Source: Trametes villosa (lineage: Eukaryota > Basidiomycota > Agaricomycetes > Polyporales > Polyporaceae). Taken from it: a stretch of DNA of 64,000 bases. The translations under genes and the position numbers were made by a program. Each line of letters begins with the position of its first letter. The first letter of the stretch is position 1. The stretch lies in contig PUDQ02000125.1 in assembly GCA_002964805.2 (NCBI GenBank), forward strand, positions 82,117 through 146,116, in the 5' to 3' direction. This document shows, piece after piece, positions 1 to 13,290 of this stretch. The notes below the pieces were generated by a model. The model ran no database searches, was not told the DNA's origin, and saw nothing but the letters and a program-made list of their open reading frames with translations.

Positions 1-2818
1 TTCAAGTTCCCTCGGGCAGTGTGTTACAAATGTGAATGGTTCTGCCGCCGCAGAGGAGGATGTGAGAGAGTGAGAGAGAGAGCTCTTGACGCGATGACGT
101 CTCGTCGGTAGGCTTCGGCGCTTGGCATACCCGTCTCTTTCGTCTGTTCGGTCATGTTCTCTGCTTCCCTTCCGTCCTCCTGCTCTCCTGCGTCACCATT
201 CATGGAAAGAAATGATTCGGGTAGATGGATATCACGGTAAGTGGTATGTGCCCTGCATTGGGACTGAGTACTGCGTGCTGATGATGCAGCTCGCAGGTCT
301 CTGGGGACGCCACCATTTCAGACTTCCGAGGGCTCGCGATGTAATCTGAGCTAGTACCGCCGTTTTACTCCAGCGCATCCTTCTAGACAAACCGGCCGTA
401 CGTTTGAAGGGGGTGTGGCATCATCCGTGGTCATGGATATGCACCACGTCACGGACGCGCGCGTGCGAGGCGGGGGTGTACAGGGCTAGTGAATGCCTCG
501 GTGCGCCAGATTCTGGCCCGCGACCCGAGGTGCTCGACATAACGGTATGTCTCAGCAACATACAGCTCACTCACTGTGACTTCCTGTATCAACATAGCTC
601 AACGTATCTCCCCCATCCCGTCTACGTCGACTCGCTCGACATCCATGGCAGCACGTTCCCGGCGTCGCGTAATAATGAACCGCGCACGCCCGGCCTCGGA
701 CGTACTATCTCACCACCCCATCTTCACAAGTACGGATCGACGGAAACCACGCTACGGATGGGGGATACCAGTACGTATATTTACCCCCGCAACATTGAAT
801 TTACAGCCAACTCGAGCTCGCCATCCCTGTAGCCCGCTGTGCGACTCATTTCACCGTGCACCCTGGGACCAATCCAGCACCCCGTCCTCTGCCGTTCTCG
901 CGGACGCGGCTTTGCATTGGACGAGCACATTTTTCACAAGCAACGCCGCAACTTCGCGCGGAGATCCGGTGGAAATAGACGCGGGTCTTCAGCCCGATGA
1001 ACGTTCGACACGCTGGCGAACAGCGCGATGCAGAGGTCAGTAAGCCTTTTAGGCCGCTTTCGCTGAGCCCCTGTCTGATCTAGCGTATTATCTATCTCAA
1101 CAACGAGTAGGCGGCAGCAAGCCACCGCCTACCTCAGCGCCGCCACGGTCTTCGTCCCGACATACCTATACTGCTACGTCTCGAAAAAACGTCCCCCGCG
1201 ACTCTCGGAACCGCCCCCGCTTGAGCTACGTGTCGTGCTTTCGCTTCTGAGATCGTATCGCAGGCATAACGCGTGTAGCGTGTGCTCCGCCTATGGAAGA
1301 TATCCCCGCATGGTACGTCAAGGATCCCGCGAATGAGCTCGTCCGTCCGCTGACCTCCTCCGTAGTCATGCATTGTAGCCTCGGCGTCGACTAAGGATAG
1401 GATTTCGCGAGGCACGCCTAGAATGCTGCTAGATGTGCGGCATATCGCAACCCGCCGGGGACGTGCAGGAATGATGTTCCGTATCGTGCTCGTACATATG
1501 TCGTACTGATGTCCAAGTTTTTGCGCGTCGACCTGCAAGAGCATATCTCGCGCCACAGACGCTCCGACACGCACACGACAGGCTGGGCTCTATGCTAGAG
1601 GCGGGGGATGGCGCGTCGAATTGCTACATACACGGGGTGTCAGCGCTGTGACTGCGCCTTGGACGCGAGCAGTGGTGGAAACGAGGGCGAGTGAAACTGT
1701 CGTGTATGGCAAATACATAGAGATTTTAAGTATCGAAGCAGAGGGTAGCAAAATCAGGACAACACAAGAACGAGCCAGCGTACGTATGGTGTACGGTAGA
1801 TACAGCGAGATCGCAAGGGGACCAGGACGGGAAGGAAAGGGGAACAGGAGCAAGAAACATAGTAAGTACGGAACATCAGGAACAGAAGGGATAGATAGAG
1901 AGCGCGATAGAGGCAATTCAGGGCGTGTATCTTTCAAGAAGGGGAAGAGGCAGAGCAGAAGCGAGGGGAGAGAGGACGTACGTACGTATCATACAACACC
2001 AGAACGAATCACGGAGTCCAGTACAGCGCATTCGAGGGTCGAGAAGAGAGCGAGACATAAAGGCCATATAACAGTGAAGGAGGAATGCAGCGCACGACGC
2101 GAGCCTCTGCCACGCCGAGCGCGCCCGGCGAGACGTACAGTGCGCCGTCGGGAGGGAGGCGACGGCCTTTGCGTCCGCCCATGACATCGATACGAGCGCA
2201 GGGCGGCACAGACACATCGTAGGGAAGGTGTTGAGGACGCGTCGCGAGGTGCGCGGCTGCCACCGGAAGAGCGATCGCGGCGGTTTACTGAGCGCAGTGT
2301 GAGAAGGACGAGTGGGAAGCAGACCACGGACGCGTCATGGGATCGAGAGACGTCCGCGCGCGAGGTAGAGAGTGCCGCAAGCAGGGGACACTTGCTGAAG
2401 TAGGGTGCCCGGAGATGCGAGGGCACTGGGAACCGTTGGATGATACTGACATAGCGAGAGGGGAAGAGAGATTGGGCAAGCATGGACAAAGCGCGAGGGA
2501 TGAGGGAGAATCGCTGCTGGATTGAAGGGGAGAGCGCGATAGGAAGACTGTGGAGGTGCGCCTTAGCGTCATGTTCGACGCGTGGAAGCGCATTCCCGGA
2601 GGGCGGAGAGTACTGGTCGCCTACGAGGAGCGGTGTCCGGCAGGGAGAGCATCTTCAGTAGGGGCAGCGTTCTCCCCAGTCGCTGAGGGAGCGACCGCGC
2701 TCGAGGGAGAGGGAAGAGGGGATTCATGGGGTGAGAGTGGTCCGCTCGGGAGGACTCTCGCTTCCGCACTTGAGACGCTCGTTTGGGGTTCCTTTAAAGG
2801 GGATCTGAGCGGAAGAGA
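1..2818. other. 5' arm of A1, no supported gene
   Basis: This stretch contains many short open frames but none shows a continuous product, a recognisable domain or a clean exon chain. It is conserved with 18040-20731, which shows common descent, not coding. Purine-rich tracts at ~1780-1990 and ~2440-2760 create long chance frames on the plus strand. I see no gene here that I can support; a decayed gene cannot be excluded. Confidence 0.5.
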
Positions 2819-5800
2819 TCATTTATCAGACGTGTTCATACGAATCGGGCTGCTAGAAAGTACTGACGCCTCTCCGGGGTCGCCCTTGAGTCCGGGGTCG
2901 CCCTTGAGGCGGATAACCCTCTCCTTCAGTTTGCGGGCAAAACCCGGTATTTCCTCGCCCCAGTCGTTGTCGTCGTAGTCGTAGGGAGTAGCAAGCGTGT
3001 CGGCCAAGCGCAGAACGTCAGGAAGCAGCTCGCCATTAATGCACAGCAGCACGTTGTCCGACACGCGCTCAGCGAGCTCTCTCATGGTGTCCCGGAGTGC
3101 GTAGGCGTCGACCGTCGTCTGAATGTTCTGCACCTGTTCGCCAGTGAATCTCTCCAAGATAGTGTGCGTGAGCTGTGCGAGGGCATCCCGAGTGTACACG
3201 CGAAGCGTCTGGAGGTTGTCGGAGGGGAGGGGCAAATCCAAGGTGGCGTCGGCATAGGCTAGGAAGCGATTGACCAACGTGCTGTACATTCTCAAGCCTG
3301 CCTTGGGAGCGTCGGCGACTGTAGGCTCCTCGGTGACACGAATGTCGTGATATGCCTCGGTTGCGGCTTGTACGCGACTCGGTCAATACATGTGGTATCT
3401 GTGAATGAGTGCAAGCCCACCTTGGAAGACGATGATTGTCACACTGGGACTGGCCCCGGGCCCGCAGGAGAGACGGATTACCCTCTCCTTCAGTTTGCGA
3501 GCATAATTGTCCCCGTAGTCGTAGGCAGTAGCAAACGTGTTGGCCATGCGCAGAACGTCTCGGAGCAGCTCGCCATCGATGCACTGTAACACCCTGTCCG
3601 ATACTCTCCCGGCGGCGAGTGCCAGGGTGATGTCCCAGAGTGCCTCGGTGTCGACCGTCGTCTGAATGTGCTGCACCCGCTTGCCGGTGAAGTGTTCCAG
3701 TAGAGTGCGAACAAGCTGAGCGAGGACATCCCGCGTATACGCGCGAACGGTCTCGCGGTCTCCGTCTAGTAGGGGTGCCTTCAAGGCGTCGTCGGCACAT
3801 CGCAGATACGCGTCGATACACTCGAGTTGAGTGCTGAGGGCTGCCTTGACATGGTCGGCAAACGCGGACACCTTAGCGGGGCGGACTTGGCGGTATTCCC
3901 AGCGTACAGCTTGCAGACGGAGTGGCAGTCAGTATATGCGGTGTCTGTGAGCAATATTACACTCACCCTGCACGAAGGCCTTGACCTTCTTGTCGTCGGA
4001 GATGCCCGCACTGTTAAGGAGGTTTCTCCTCTCCTGCGCAATCCGTTCTTTACTCAGGAAGGTCAGCGAAAGGTCCTCGGACATGATCGCATTCATCGCC
4101 GACACCGCCCATTCTGTATCGGCCGCCTTCATGCTCGACGACCAGGATCCGCATTTGAAGAAGGTTACCAAGGCCGCTTTCTCTCTTTCTGACAGCGTAG
4201 AAGGATTGTACCAGACGAGCGTGAAGCAGATGCCAATCTGAAGCCATAGCAGCTGCTGTTGATTCCCCCATCCCAGTGGCCCGTCCTCCGAGTCTGCTGC
4301 TGCCCCAAAGTGCTCGTGTGCGGACTTGTGCAACCGACTGAAGTAGGCGATAACGTCCCGGTATTCGAAGTCCATGAGGCAGACGGTCGCCGCGGAGAGG
4401 GCGTCCGGGTGCAAAGTTGCACTGTAAGCCTCCAGTAGGATTTGTGTGTCCAACTCCGTCGAGCGGGGTTCTATGGCTGCCCGTTCGCGTCCCTGCCATG
4501 TCTGCTTGCGGTCCTTCCAGGCTTCCGGTGGGGATGCGACATGTACAAGAGTCCGCCATACCCGTGAAAGCTGCGAAGATGTCAGATCCCAGAGTACCCG
4601 GAAGTATCGAATGGGAGAAAAGAGAACCCGAATGGGGAAAAAAAGCACATAGACAACGTTGAAGACGACTCTGGTATGGCCGTAAAACACGGCAGTGTGG
4701 ATATAGTAAGCCAAGTACTTCGGTTCCAAACAATAGATGGCGCGTGCTTGGGGCGTGAGGAAGGCACAGCTCGCATGGAACAGCGGAAGGAGGGTGGTGA
4801 TGATAACGAAGACGCCTAGGAATCCCACGAGAACGGAGGAGATGGCGGCAACGGCGTTGTGCAGGTTCCACAGGAGGAGAAGGAGGCCAGCCAGGAAAAG
4901 AGCAAGGGCGAGCTGGAGCAGGACTGGGATTATCCCGACGATATCCTCGACATGCCACTTCTTGAGGTTGTCTAACCGATGCTGGCGTACACGAGCGGCA
5001 GGGAGAGACTTTCCTGAAATGCCGCTCAGATACTCGTTGGTCCATTGCTTGGCCATGATGCCGATCGTAGCGGCGGCGAGGCTGAGGATGAGTCCCGAGA
5101 ACCATAGACCGTTGAGCCAGATGGCCCAGCGCGGGATCGGGGAGGATAGGGGAGGATTGGCGAAAATTCCGAGAGTCGGCTGCTGGGTAGAGTTGACGAA
5201 GGGCGGGTGAATGGAGAAGCTGGCGAGCTGGGAGGAGATCTGCTGTAGGATCGCGACAGAGGGATCGGGTGAGGCGGGGCTGAGGAGGACGTATGTCTGG
5301 ACATTGAACGTTGTGAGGATCGCAGAGAATAGACCCGCCTTTCCCGTCAGGGTCAGTCATATCTAGCCTGGCAGAAGAGTACAGGACACGCACGAATACG
5401 AGGTAGGTGTCGATCTCTTCCTTCCATCGCTTGATCATGTCGTCGCTGTATGTCTGCACCATCCCCGCAGCGTCTGACCAGGCTTTCGCTTTCTCCTCCT
5501 GAGTGTACACCTTGCCACTCCTCCCATAAACGTCCTGCCATTTCAGGGTGAGCTAGCGACCGACTGCACATCTGCGGGACATACGTATATACCCTCTACC
5601 TTTGGAATATCTGGGCGCGCAAACATTTTCTTCTCTCCCGGTTTCTCCTTCCCTTTCTTCAGGAGAACAACGTCTTCAGCTGGCGGCGCAAAGTCAAGGA
5701 GAAGAGACCCACATCTTGACCGATAACGCTCTCTTCACCAGACGTCCCGCCTCCTGTTGTCGGGCGCTGATCTACAGAGGGGCCGGGATCGGGGTGAGGC

Positions 5801-5847
5801 GGCTCGTCCGTCACCTGTTGACTTGGTTCGTGCGACGTGCGGGACAT
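2819..5847 (-). CDS. DUF6535-family membrane protein, five exons, intact (copy A1)
   Basis: Exons on the minus strand: 5847-5713, 5534-5394, 5338-3967, 3909-3421 and 3366-2819. They sum to 2685 nt, 894 codons plus stop. The ATG at 5847 is conserved in A2. Introns have GT..AG ends; those at 5339-5393, 3910-3966 and 3367-3420 are 54-57 bp. Splicing exon 2 to exon 3 gives the family-typical stretch LVFAGLFSAILTTFNVQTY. Four hydrophobic segments follow (two near AIWLNGLWFSGLILSLAAA, then the LLQLALALFLAGLLLLLW and SSVLVGFLGVFVIITTLL segments), so it is probably a multi-pass membrane protein. The last two exons each carry a similar ~130-residue cytosolic module (YTRD-LAQL, ERFTGEQVQ / EHFTGKRVQ, CI-GELL-DVLR). 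The family is expanded in Agaricomycetes and its role is unknown. No damage is visible. The domain name is from family recognition; the gene model is read directly. Confidence 0.82.
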
Positions 5848-6049
5848 CGGTCGGTTGCTGGATGTTTGTACACTTAGGGGAGCAAGGGGGAGCAAGGTGG
5901 AGCGACCGCTTGGCGGGCCTCCGGGCTGTTAAGAGGCTGCAACGCGGGTGAAGCGTGTCCGGCAGCGCCCTCCTTCCTCGTCTTCGATGCCAGACGTCAA
6001 GTAGAGTTTCGTCCACCCGCAAGGCAAGAAGCACGCGGCCGCCCACTCA

Positions 6050-8150
6050 CAACGCCGGACGCACTGGGGTTTGCAGATTGTCGGAATGTGCGATTTAGCG
6101 CCGGAAGTTTCGGTGAAAGTTCTCGATTAGGACAGGCTTAGTCAGCGATTACTTAGAGCTCCACTTAGAGTACTAGAACTATCGATGTACAAAGTATGTA
6201 AGAGCGCGGCTGTAGGCCGCGTTCAATGCGCCTCCATCAGCAAAGTACCCGCATGTCTTGCATAGCTCTGTAGGCTTCGTAGGGTCTTACAGGCATGGTA
6301 GCTACTTACTATATACTGCATGTCAGCCACGGAAATCCGCCGTACCAGGTAGTGCCTTGCAGGACCTTCGTAGCACCCTACCAGACGCCAGGTGCCGGCT
6401 GGCAGAGCTCTACCAGACCTCGCACACGAGCCTACAGCGCTCTACCTACCCCCCCTCGTGGTCTGACAGAGCCATATAGAGCTCTGCATTATGTAGGTCC
6501 GACTAGCCAAAAAGTAACAATCCGGGTATCCCTCGCATGCCGCCAGGCTTGCTCGAGCACGGTCACGAAGAAGGGGAGAAAAATCAAATATATTTTTGCT
6601 ATTAGGGTACATATAAGAAGCCGAGTGGGTGGCAGCATCGATACCAGGCAGCTTCCGGAGCCCCAGGGGAGTCGCCGCCAAGCGGTACCAGTAAGAACAA
6701 CGCATAAGTAGTCAGCTTAGACTCAGAAGACAAGGCAGAGAGCGGAAACCCAGTTAAGATGCCGCTCCAGAGATGCCACCGAGCCTAGAGGTGCCGGTGA
6801 GCCGCGATGACTCGGTCCGAATAGCACCTGAAGTTGTAAACCTATTAGCAGTTGTCCGTGGTTAGCACCGGTCAGAAAACGCGCATATATGCGCATGCTA
6901 GTGAGTATATGCACATGAATGATGAGTATATGCGCATGAATAATGCGACCTACGCTGTTTGTGTCAACGGGGTGCGGTTTGAGACTGACCTTCGGCGTGT
7001 GGAACACGAACTATCAGTCATACGAGCAGTCCAACGCGCACTGCGGTATGATTAGCGTATCGAGTACTGACAACTCACCTTCAGGAGGCGCCAGGACCCC
7101 CGCTCCCGATTCAGAGCTTGCGCAGGTATACGGTCGCCGAGGATCGTGGAGGGAGCTGCACCAGAAGGCGATGGTTGTGGTAGGTGGACAAGGGGCAACA
7201 GCGAGGTTCCGCGCGGGTTGGATCCTTTTATGCCAGGAGATTTCGAGCCTCTAGGGCAGAGGGTTCTAGGGATGGCCTGAGTGGGTCCCGAGTAAGGTGG
7301 AAAAGAACGCACCAGTGGGCCCGACGTGTCGATCCCGAGCCGCCGAGTCGAGAAGTCAGTCGGCGCGCCACATTCTGTGAAGGATTCGGAGTGCGCGCGC
7401 CGACGTCACGTCGATCGCAGCATCGTGAGCAGCATCGCGCGCTCGGCTCTCCCTCCAAGACAGATATCTCCTCCTGCAAGTCCAGGATTCGTGCTACCCC
7501 TCTACGTTCTGTAGAGCCCCCCGTGAGCGGATACCTGGCGTTGACTCGGAGCACGCATTTGGTCAGTAATTCGCTTTTCCATCGCACTTTGCAAGCCTCC
7601 ACAGATTTTTCTCGCGAGCTGCTCAAGTCAGGCAGGGACCTGGAATATGTCCGTAAGACCAGGCTGTACCTGGTAGAGCACTGTAGTATGTTCGCAGCGC
7701 CCTACGAAGTGCGGGTAGGGTTCTTAGCTTACGACGTTGGGCTGTAGCGCCCTGCGGTACCCCATCCGATCCGGCGGGCGCCTCACAGCGCCCTGCCAGA
7801 CTCGTAGCGCCCTGCATTGCCCTACATACAAGTCGGGGTTTTGCTGATGTCTAATTCACTTCATTCCTCGTCTCTAGCGGGACTTCTGACACAGATCCAA
7901 GACGTGTCCGCGGCGGTGCGGCTACCCTCGCGCACAAAATCGGAAACGAGGTGCCTCACTCCCACTTCCTTGCACCGCGGACGCTGAAAAGAGATATGTC
8001 GGTGAGGTAGTCCCGGGCCGCAGTCTACTCAGCTTGGACGCGTCGATCGACCGTAGGGTATCCGCGATCGGGACCGACAGAGCCAAGCTTTGCTTTACCG
8101 CAAGGAGGGCTGCTCCGAGTACAATCCAAACAGCCTCTGCCTCGTAAACA
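6050..8150. other. Intergenic spacer with short repeats, no supported gene
   Basis: No exon chain is recognisable. The stretch is rich in short recurring words: agcgccctrc occurs four times in 7690-7815, and related tagagctct / ctaccagac words occur at 6360-6480. A 20-21 bp tandem repeat lies at 6886-6947. Confidence 0.4.
6886..6947. repeat. Three-copy 20-21 bp tandem repeat (TATATGCRCATG core)
   Basis: Units begin at 6886, 6906 and 6927. Each starts TATATGCGCATG or TATATGCACATG followed by an 8-9 bp spacer. Confidence 0.8.
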
Positions 8151-11100
8151 GAGTGCTTCGACGACGGCGAACCAGGCGGATATCCGTGTGCGGCTCTAAG
8201 ACTGTGCCACTTACTCTATCGCGGCAACCCTGGAAAGTAGCGTTGATGGGTTGTGATACACACAGAGTGTCTGTGGCCTGCAAATGCACGACGCGTGAAA
8301 GTGGTCCGAAGAAAGCGAATACACAATCAATGGCAGGAGACGAGACGGAGCAGGCGAGAGAGGCGTGTCAGTCAAGCGCCGGAGTCAAGCTAGAGTGTGT
8401 CGTGACGTCATCGCGGGCAGCGCTGGCAACCGACGCGGCCGCGCGCCCTCTCCTTCGTCTTCTCTCTCTCCTGCTCGCGCACACACCTACAACGGCCACG
8501 CGCTTCACCTCTGAAACGCTCGGATTTCCATACGTTCTAGCCTCGGACTACTACAGTATTCTCTATCACCTAATCAATGTACGGCGCAACTACCGTTGAT
8601 TGGTACCTATGGCTTCGCCCGACGACTCCTTGCAAGCCTCCACACTCTGGAACATGAACCGGCCGCACGGCGAGTTGCATTTGGCGTCCAAGTAAGTACA
8701 GTAAGCGTCATATCATGTGTCCCTCCGCTGGTAGGATGAACGCCTGTGCCTTGGTTCTTCCTGACAGGCGACGTTCGACGTTTCCCCTCGTACTCGCAGA
8801 CTGGCGGGCTCCCTTCCCGTCTTTTATTCAGATTACCAGTGGTTGACGTGCTGAGTGAGGAGAGCTAACGTATATTACCCTGTAGCTCCCGGAAGTATCG
8901 TTGCGGCTTGCATACTGATAGCACCAGGTGCTCGCGGCGCCCGGTGGCGGGTTCGACGCCCGCCCTACATCCGTGATATTCAGCCCTCACTTCATGTGGT
9001 CAGTCCGACATTCATCTTTGTCTTTCGGTGTGCCTGTCCTCGTGCTCGTATACCCGGATCCTTGCTCTCTCTGCCAGGCTCTCAGAGAGCTTGCGCAGCC
9101 GACCTGCCCAGGACATCCTTGGCGCTCGACGATACCCGGTAGATGGAGCAAGGTGCGATATCTTTATACCCATCACCCGTAGCACTGTGTGCTAACGCAT
9201 CTCCAGCTGCCATGAACCAATCCGGGCTGGCGATCACATGCGCTACGCCCTCGTACACACTCCATCGTTTCTACGCCCCCACCGGGCACCATCCTGCGCT
9301 GGGTTTCTCGCCGGCGGCCTATCAAACGCTCCCACTGATCTGAGGAATTCGGAACTTTGAGCAGCTACCTTCCGCTACCCGTGTGGACATCCAGCGGCAA
9401 TTGGAGCGGCATGAGACAACCTCGATCGCCTTGGTCAAGGACGACCACCCACACGCACGACTTACCACCTTGCACCTGCGCCTCGCCGTGTTCCACACGC
9501 TCTACCGTCATCCACACGACCTTCAGACAGCATGGCCGCTATGAGAAGGCATTCTCGCTGCTTACGACCTGTACGACGAGCACGTTACTCGCGCAAACTC
9601 GGGGTACCTCGGCCACTCCACGCGCGTTGACGCACTCCGGTACGACGTAACTCGACCGCTCGTAGTCGCATGGCACGTCTCTTGGGGTAGCAGGCGCATT
9701 CGCGAGTTCGCGTTTGTGTGCGCAAAGATCGGGCCCGGCCGGCGTGCCGGTCTGCCCTTCCGCCGTCCTCCCGACGTAAGCGCTCCAAATCTTGCGCGCC
9801 TCCCCTGCGTACTCGTCACGGTGGCGAGGGTCTCGCAAAATGCCTCCGTGCCGTATTTCCTTGTACGTCACTGAAGCATACGCGTCTGGTTGCTTACCTG
9901 CTGCCCGTCATTAGCAGGGCAACCTGCGGATGACACCGCACGTCTGCCTTGGCCCCCTCGTACGATAGCTCTTCGTTGCATACACAGGAGCCCGGTCTCC
10001 TCCATCCGGTGTTCTCTTCACCTCGCTCCTGACGATGCCTCGACACACGTTTTCGGCGCTTTCGCCACAAAACTCTCGGCGCACGCCAACGGCTGTCGCC
10101 CGGCGAGCGTCTTCCTGCGCGCATGCGCATCTAACTTCAGCACATGACACGCGTCTCCCTAGCGTCAGTCCGCACGAACGCGGGTGCGCTGGCTCAACGC
10201 GAGTCGCAGACTTGTTGATGTGGACGTATGCGTACGTCGCTATCCTCGGTAAGTTCTCAACGCGCCTAGCGCTGATGTGCCTCTGACTAACTCAGACGCA
10301 ATCTCAGCACCGTGCCCTTGCCTTCCCTCGCTCCGCGGCGCTGTACGGACCTGTACGAGACTTCCTCGCGCAGCCTACGCCTACCGGATGGCCCTGGACG
10401 AGTCTTCGCCTTCACACAGTCCATCAGCGAGTGCCACGCCTCGCTGCCCATCTCGCGCTGCATCTCAGTGCACCGGCCCGTTGTGTTCGTGCGGAGCATG
10501 CGCAAAGTACGTCTCCTCGATGGACTACCGAGATTCGCACATCCACCAGCGTGCGAGGGATCCCAGTATCACAACAAGGTCTTCTCTACGACGCCGCCGA
10601 CCGCAGGATACGCGTCACGATTTCTCAGGGTGCGACCGCGTATACCAAGGCAAGTGGCTCGCTGTAAATCCTCGCGCGCCGTCGAAGCTCTAAGCTCACG
10701 CTCACGCTTTCCCGCCCTGGTACTTCGCATTGTTCGTCGTGTCGACGACCCATTTCCCTCAGGGAATGGCACTCGGAACGACTGCTTGCGGCTGCCCCTT
10801 CGAGGCGATGATTTCATGTGCGCCCCCCTTTCCCGCATTCGTAGGACGCGCATCGTTTCCTACCCCGAAGGTTCCTATGTGCCCTTACACCCACTTCTGC
10901 GGCCGGAGACGCGTTCCCAGCACTGGCGGGTTATGTTACCAGCCATGGGTACCGGCCGGTGGACACAAGGTACCGGCAGCTGGGTAAAATATGTGAAATT
11001 CCCCGCGCATTGCGTATGTATGTACACTAGGCGTACGTAGCCCGAACCCGCTCGAATGCGACGCCGTTCTTACTTGTCCTTGCTTATTGCCCATGTCCTC

Positions 11101-11320
11101 TTGTTCTTGTTGTGAATGGGATGTTTGCCTCGCGCTCATGATACCAGCCGTCGGGAGCCGTGCGCTCGACGGTCGATGGTCGACGCCGCCGTACAAGTTG
11201 GCTCGAAGGCTATATGCAACCTTCGGCTCGTTTACACGTCTCACGCGCGATGACGATAACCTCGCACCGCACGTACGCTCGAGCCCCTCTCGCATTGACG
11301 GACCCGCCCATTGCAGCGTC
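8150..11320. repeat. Duplicated unit B, copy B1 (partner B2 ~13290-16260)
   Basis: Anchors in the same order in both copies: 8323-8380 with 13420-13480 (ggagacgagac, then gcgagagag, then gtcaagcgcc), 8398-8465 with 13500-13570 (cgtgacgtcatcg), 8640-8660 with 13725-13740, 9395-9470 with 14466-14530, 9567-9600 with 14605-14640 and 11000-11030 with 16165-16195. Copies are strongly diverged. Boundaries are approximate. Confidence 0.6.
9190..9874 (+). pseudogene. Unrecognised protein fragment in unit B1, with in-frame stop
   Basis: A stretch that looks like real protein runs on the plus strand from about 9355 to 9874 in one frame. It contains FEQLPSATRVDIQRQLER, then DLYDEHVTRANSGYLGHSTR, RPLVVAWHVSWGSRRI and FAFVCAKIGPGRRAGLPF, and ends at TGA. 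A single TGA at 9541-9543 interrupts the frame between QTAWPL and EGILAAYDLYDEH. Copy B2 encodes a related run across the same point (RFPKIAAFFAEDLYDDH) without a stop there, so in B1 the codon looks like a nonsense change, though an unrecognised intron is possible. Nearby, 10308-10510 contains another plausible exon (HRALAFPRSAALYGPVRDF). I do not recognise the family and assign no function. Confidence 0.45.
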
Positions 11321-13290
11321 AGAAATACTTAATCAGAGAATAGACATCACGTACTAACGGCCGAGCGAGTGTGGGTGGTTCTATCCTTAAAATATCAGTG
11401 TCAAGAGGAGGGCGCGGTCACTCACCGAGCCTCCCTGAGGTTTACTCCCCGCTAGCTTCACCGCGAGCTCACGAGTGTTTCCGAGCTTAACGCTCGGAAA
11501 GGTCGCGGATACTCTCGGTCAACGCCGCTCACTGCATCTGCGGCACTGGATCATGGTGGATCTTCCGCCGTGTTCACCGTCCTACTCACCGGTGAGTATA
11601 CGCGCGCGTTCGGCGGCACGGGAATTTGAGGCTGCTATACGGCAGGACTGGCTCGTCAGCCAACACGGCCCTGAGTCGGTCGGTCGGCGAGGCCGCCAGA
11701 TAGTTGGAACAGACGACTTGTGGCTCAGATAGGGGATGTAGGGAGAGAACAACCAACGACGACGACGGCGCTCGCGCGGGCCACGCGGCGCGGGAGAAGC
11801 GCGGTCACGTGGCCGTGTTCTCAGGCTCCTATAGGCCCGCGGCCCCGCGCGCTCGCGACTGCTTCTCGCCTCACTCGCCGTCCACGCAGCACATTGCGTT
11901 AGGCCCATTTCCGGGGAGCGTCCTTCGTAGCAGCGGGGTGATGCGCGGGGGCGCTGCTCTTGCGAAGCTCTCCTCTGGGGCGGGCAGGCCTCAAGATGGC
12001 GAATCCGAGGAAGCAGAGCTAAGCGCAGGGTGCGGAAGTGTTGGGGAGTGAACGGTCGGGGGCGGGCTGAGTTTGAAGAGCGAAGCATTTACGAGGTTGG
12101 TGTTACGGTGCTAGGCTCGCAGCCGGATGCCTTGGATCTTGACGCATGGGCGTGTTCCTCTACATGGCGAGCGCGACGAGAGTTAGAAACAGCGCAGACG
12201 AGCCGTTCGAACAGACGAGCACGTACGCACCTGTTTCCGAGAGACGAGCAATATTCCGCAGCTCGCCGGCCGCAGGTACCGCGTCGCGGTGGTGTGAACG
12301 ACACGCAGCACCACAGAAACAATGACCGTCCATGCACGTGCACAGCCGCCCTGCAAAAGAAAGCCACGAACGCTGCGATATACATGCGTGAGCGGGAAAT
12401 GGCCGGTATACTCGCGCGGAGCGCGTACTCGTCTGCGTATATCCTCCTCCCGTGCGATTGTCATCGCGCACCCTGTGCGGCACGTGTAAAACCGATGCCG
12501 CAACGCCTTGAGTTAGCCCCGCAAGTCTTTGAACGCTTTCCCGCAGTACAGTCGGATGATCGAGGTTCTGGTGACGAGGAGTGACATCGTTGTCTATCCA
12601 ACGCTCTGTCCCCGCCGCCTGTAGGTGTATGTGCGACTTAGGCGGCGCCCTCAATTGCGGCGTTTCTACCAGGGTATCAGCCGCAGGGGCGATGAGTAAC
12701 GCGGTAACGTACATATTATACAGCGGTTTGAGCTGTTGCAGGTGGTCTCGAAGGCCGAGCGCGACGGCGGTCGCGGTGATGCTCGCGCTGTCTCCGATTT
12801 TGCGTCCAGGCTCCACCCGAGATAACTTGAGGAGTTGAATAACATGAAAGTCTGCTATTCCAGCTTGATACATGCGTGATCGAGATCGGGGACATCTGTC
12901 GTCAGATCTTTCCTACAACCGTGACGCACGTTTGAATGAGCGCTGACCGTGAACGAGGAGAGAGGCAGAACTCACGAAGTTCATGCGGTACGAGCCGTGC
13001 AGTATCAAGCCGGCCTCATACCGCCTGTAAGGAGTGCTTATGCACACCGCATTGAGCAGCCTTGATGCCGTAGGCGCGGAGCGACCCAGTGGGCGAGTGA
13101 CGAGAACGAGAGGGGTGCGACACATCGGCAAGCTGGCGATGTGCCAAAGGGCTCGGGGATGTATTGTGATTAGAGCGGAATATGGCTTACCGAATCGTTT
13201 CATACTCGCTCCCCGGCAATTCATCGAGTCATACAACGATTACACCGACGAGGACTTGCGCAGTCCTGACGTCGTCTGTGCTGCACAGCA
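11320..13290. other. Spacer between B1 and B2, no supported gene
   Basis: A 237-codon ATG frame exists on the minus strand (12873-12160), but it shows no known domain and no clean exon context. Short stretches resemble 16500-16700 at the DNA level (for example 12555-12600 with 16555-16600), so this may be the flank of the duplicated B unit. I do not call a gene. Confidence 0.35.

Larger units (their letters stand above)
1..6020. repeat. Segmental duplication copy A1 (partner A2 at ~18040-35915)
   Basis: Collinear similarity links this block to 18040-35915. Matching pairs include 64-200 with 18060-18240, 1700-2060 with 19760-20100, 2090-2340 with 20140-20390, 2880-5850 with the broken gene in A2, and 5985-6010 with 35885-35910. 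Once the two Copia insertions are removed from A2, the lengths agree (about 6.0 kb each). The copies differ by many substitutions and small gaps, so the duplication is much older than the insertions. The left end of A1 may lie outside the window. Confidence 0.85.

Noticed and set aside
2880..2915. Collagen-like GDPGLKGDPGE stretch
   Set aside because: It is the tail of the DUF6535 protein and comes from a two-unit DNA repeat (gtcgcccttgagtccggg). No Gly-X-Y series follows.
12160..12873. 237-codon minus-strand ATG frame
   Set aside because: No recognisable domain, no splice context, and the related region near 16600 does not keep the frame.
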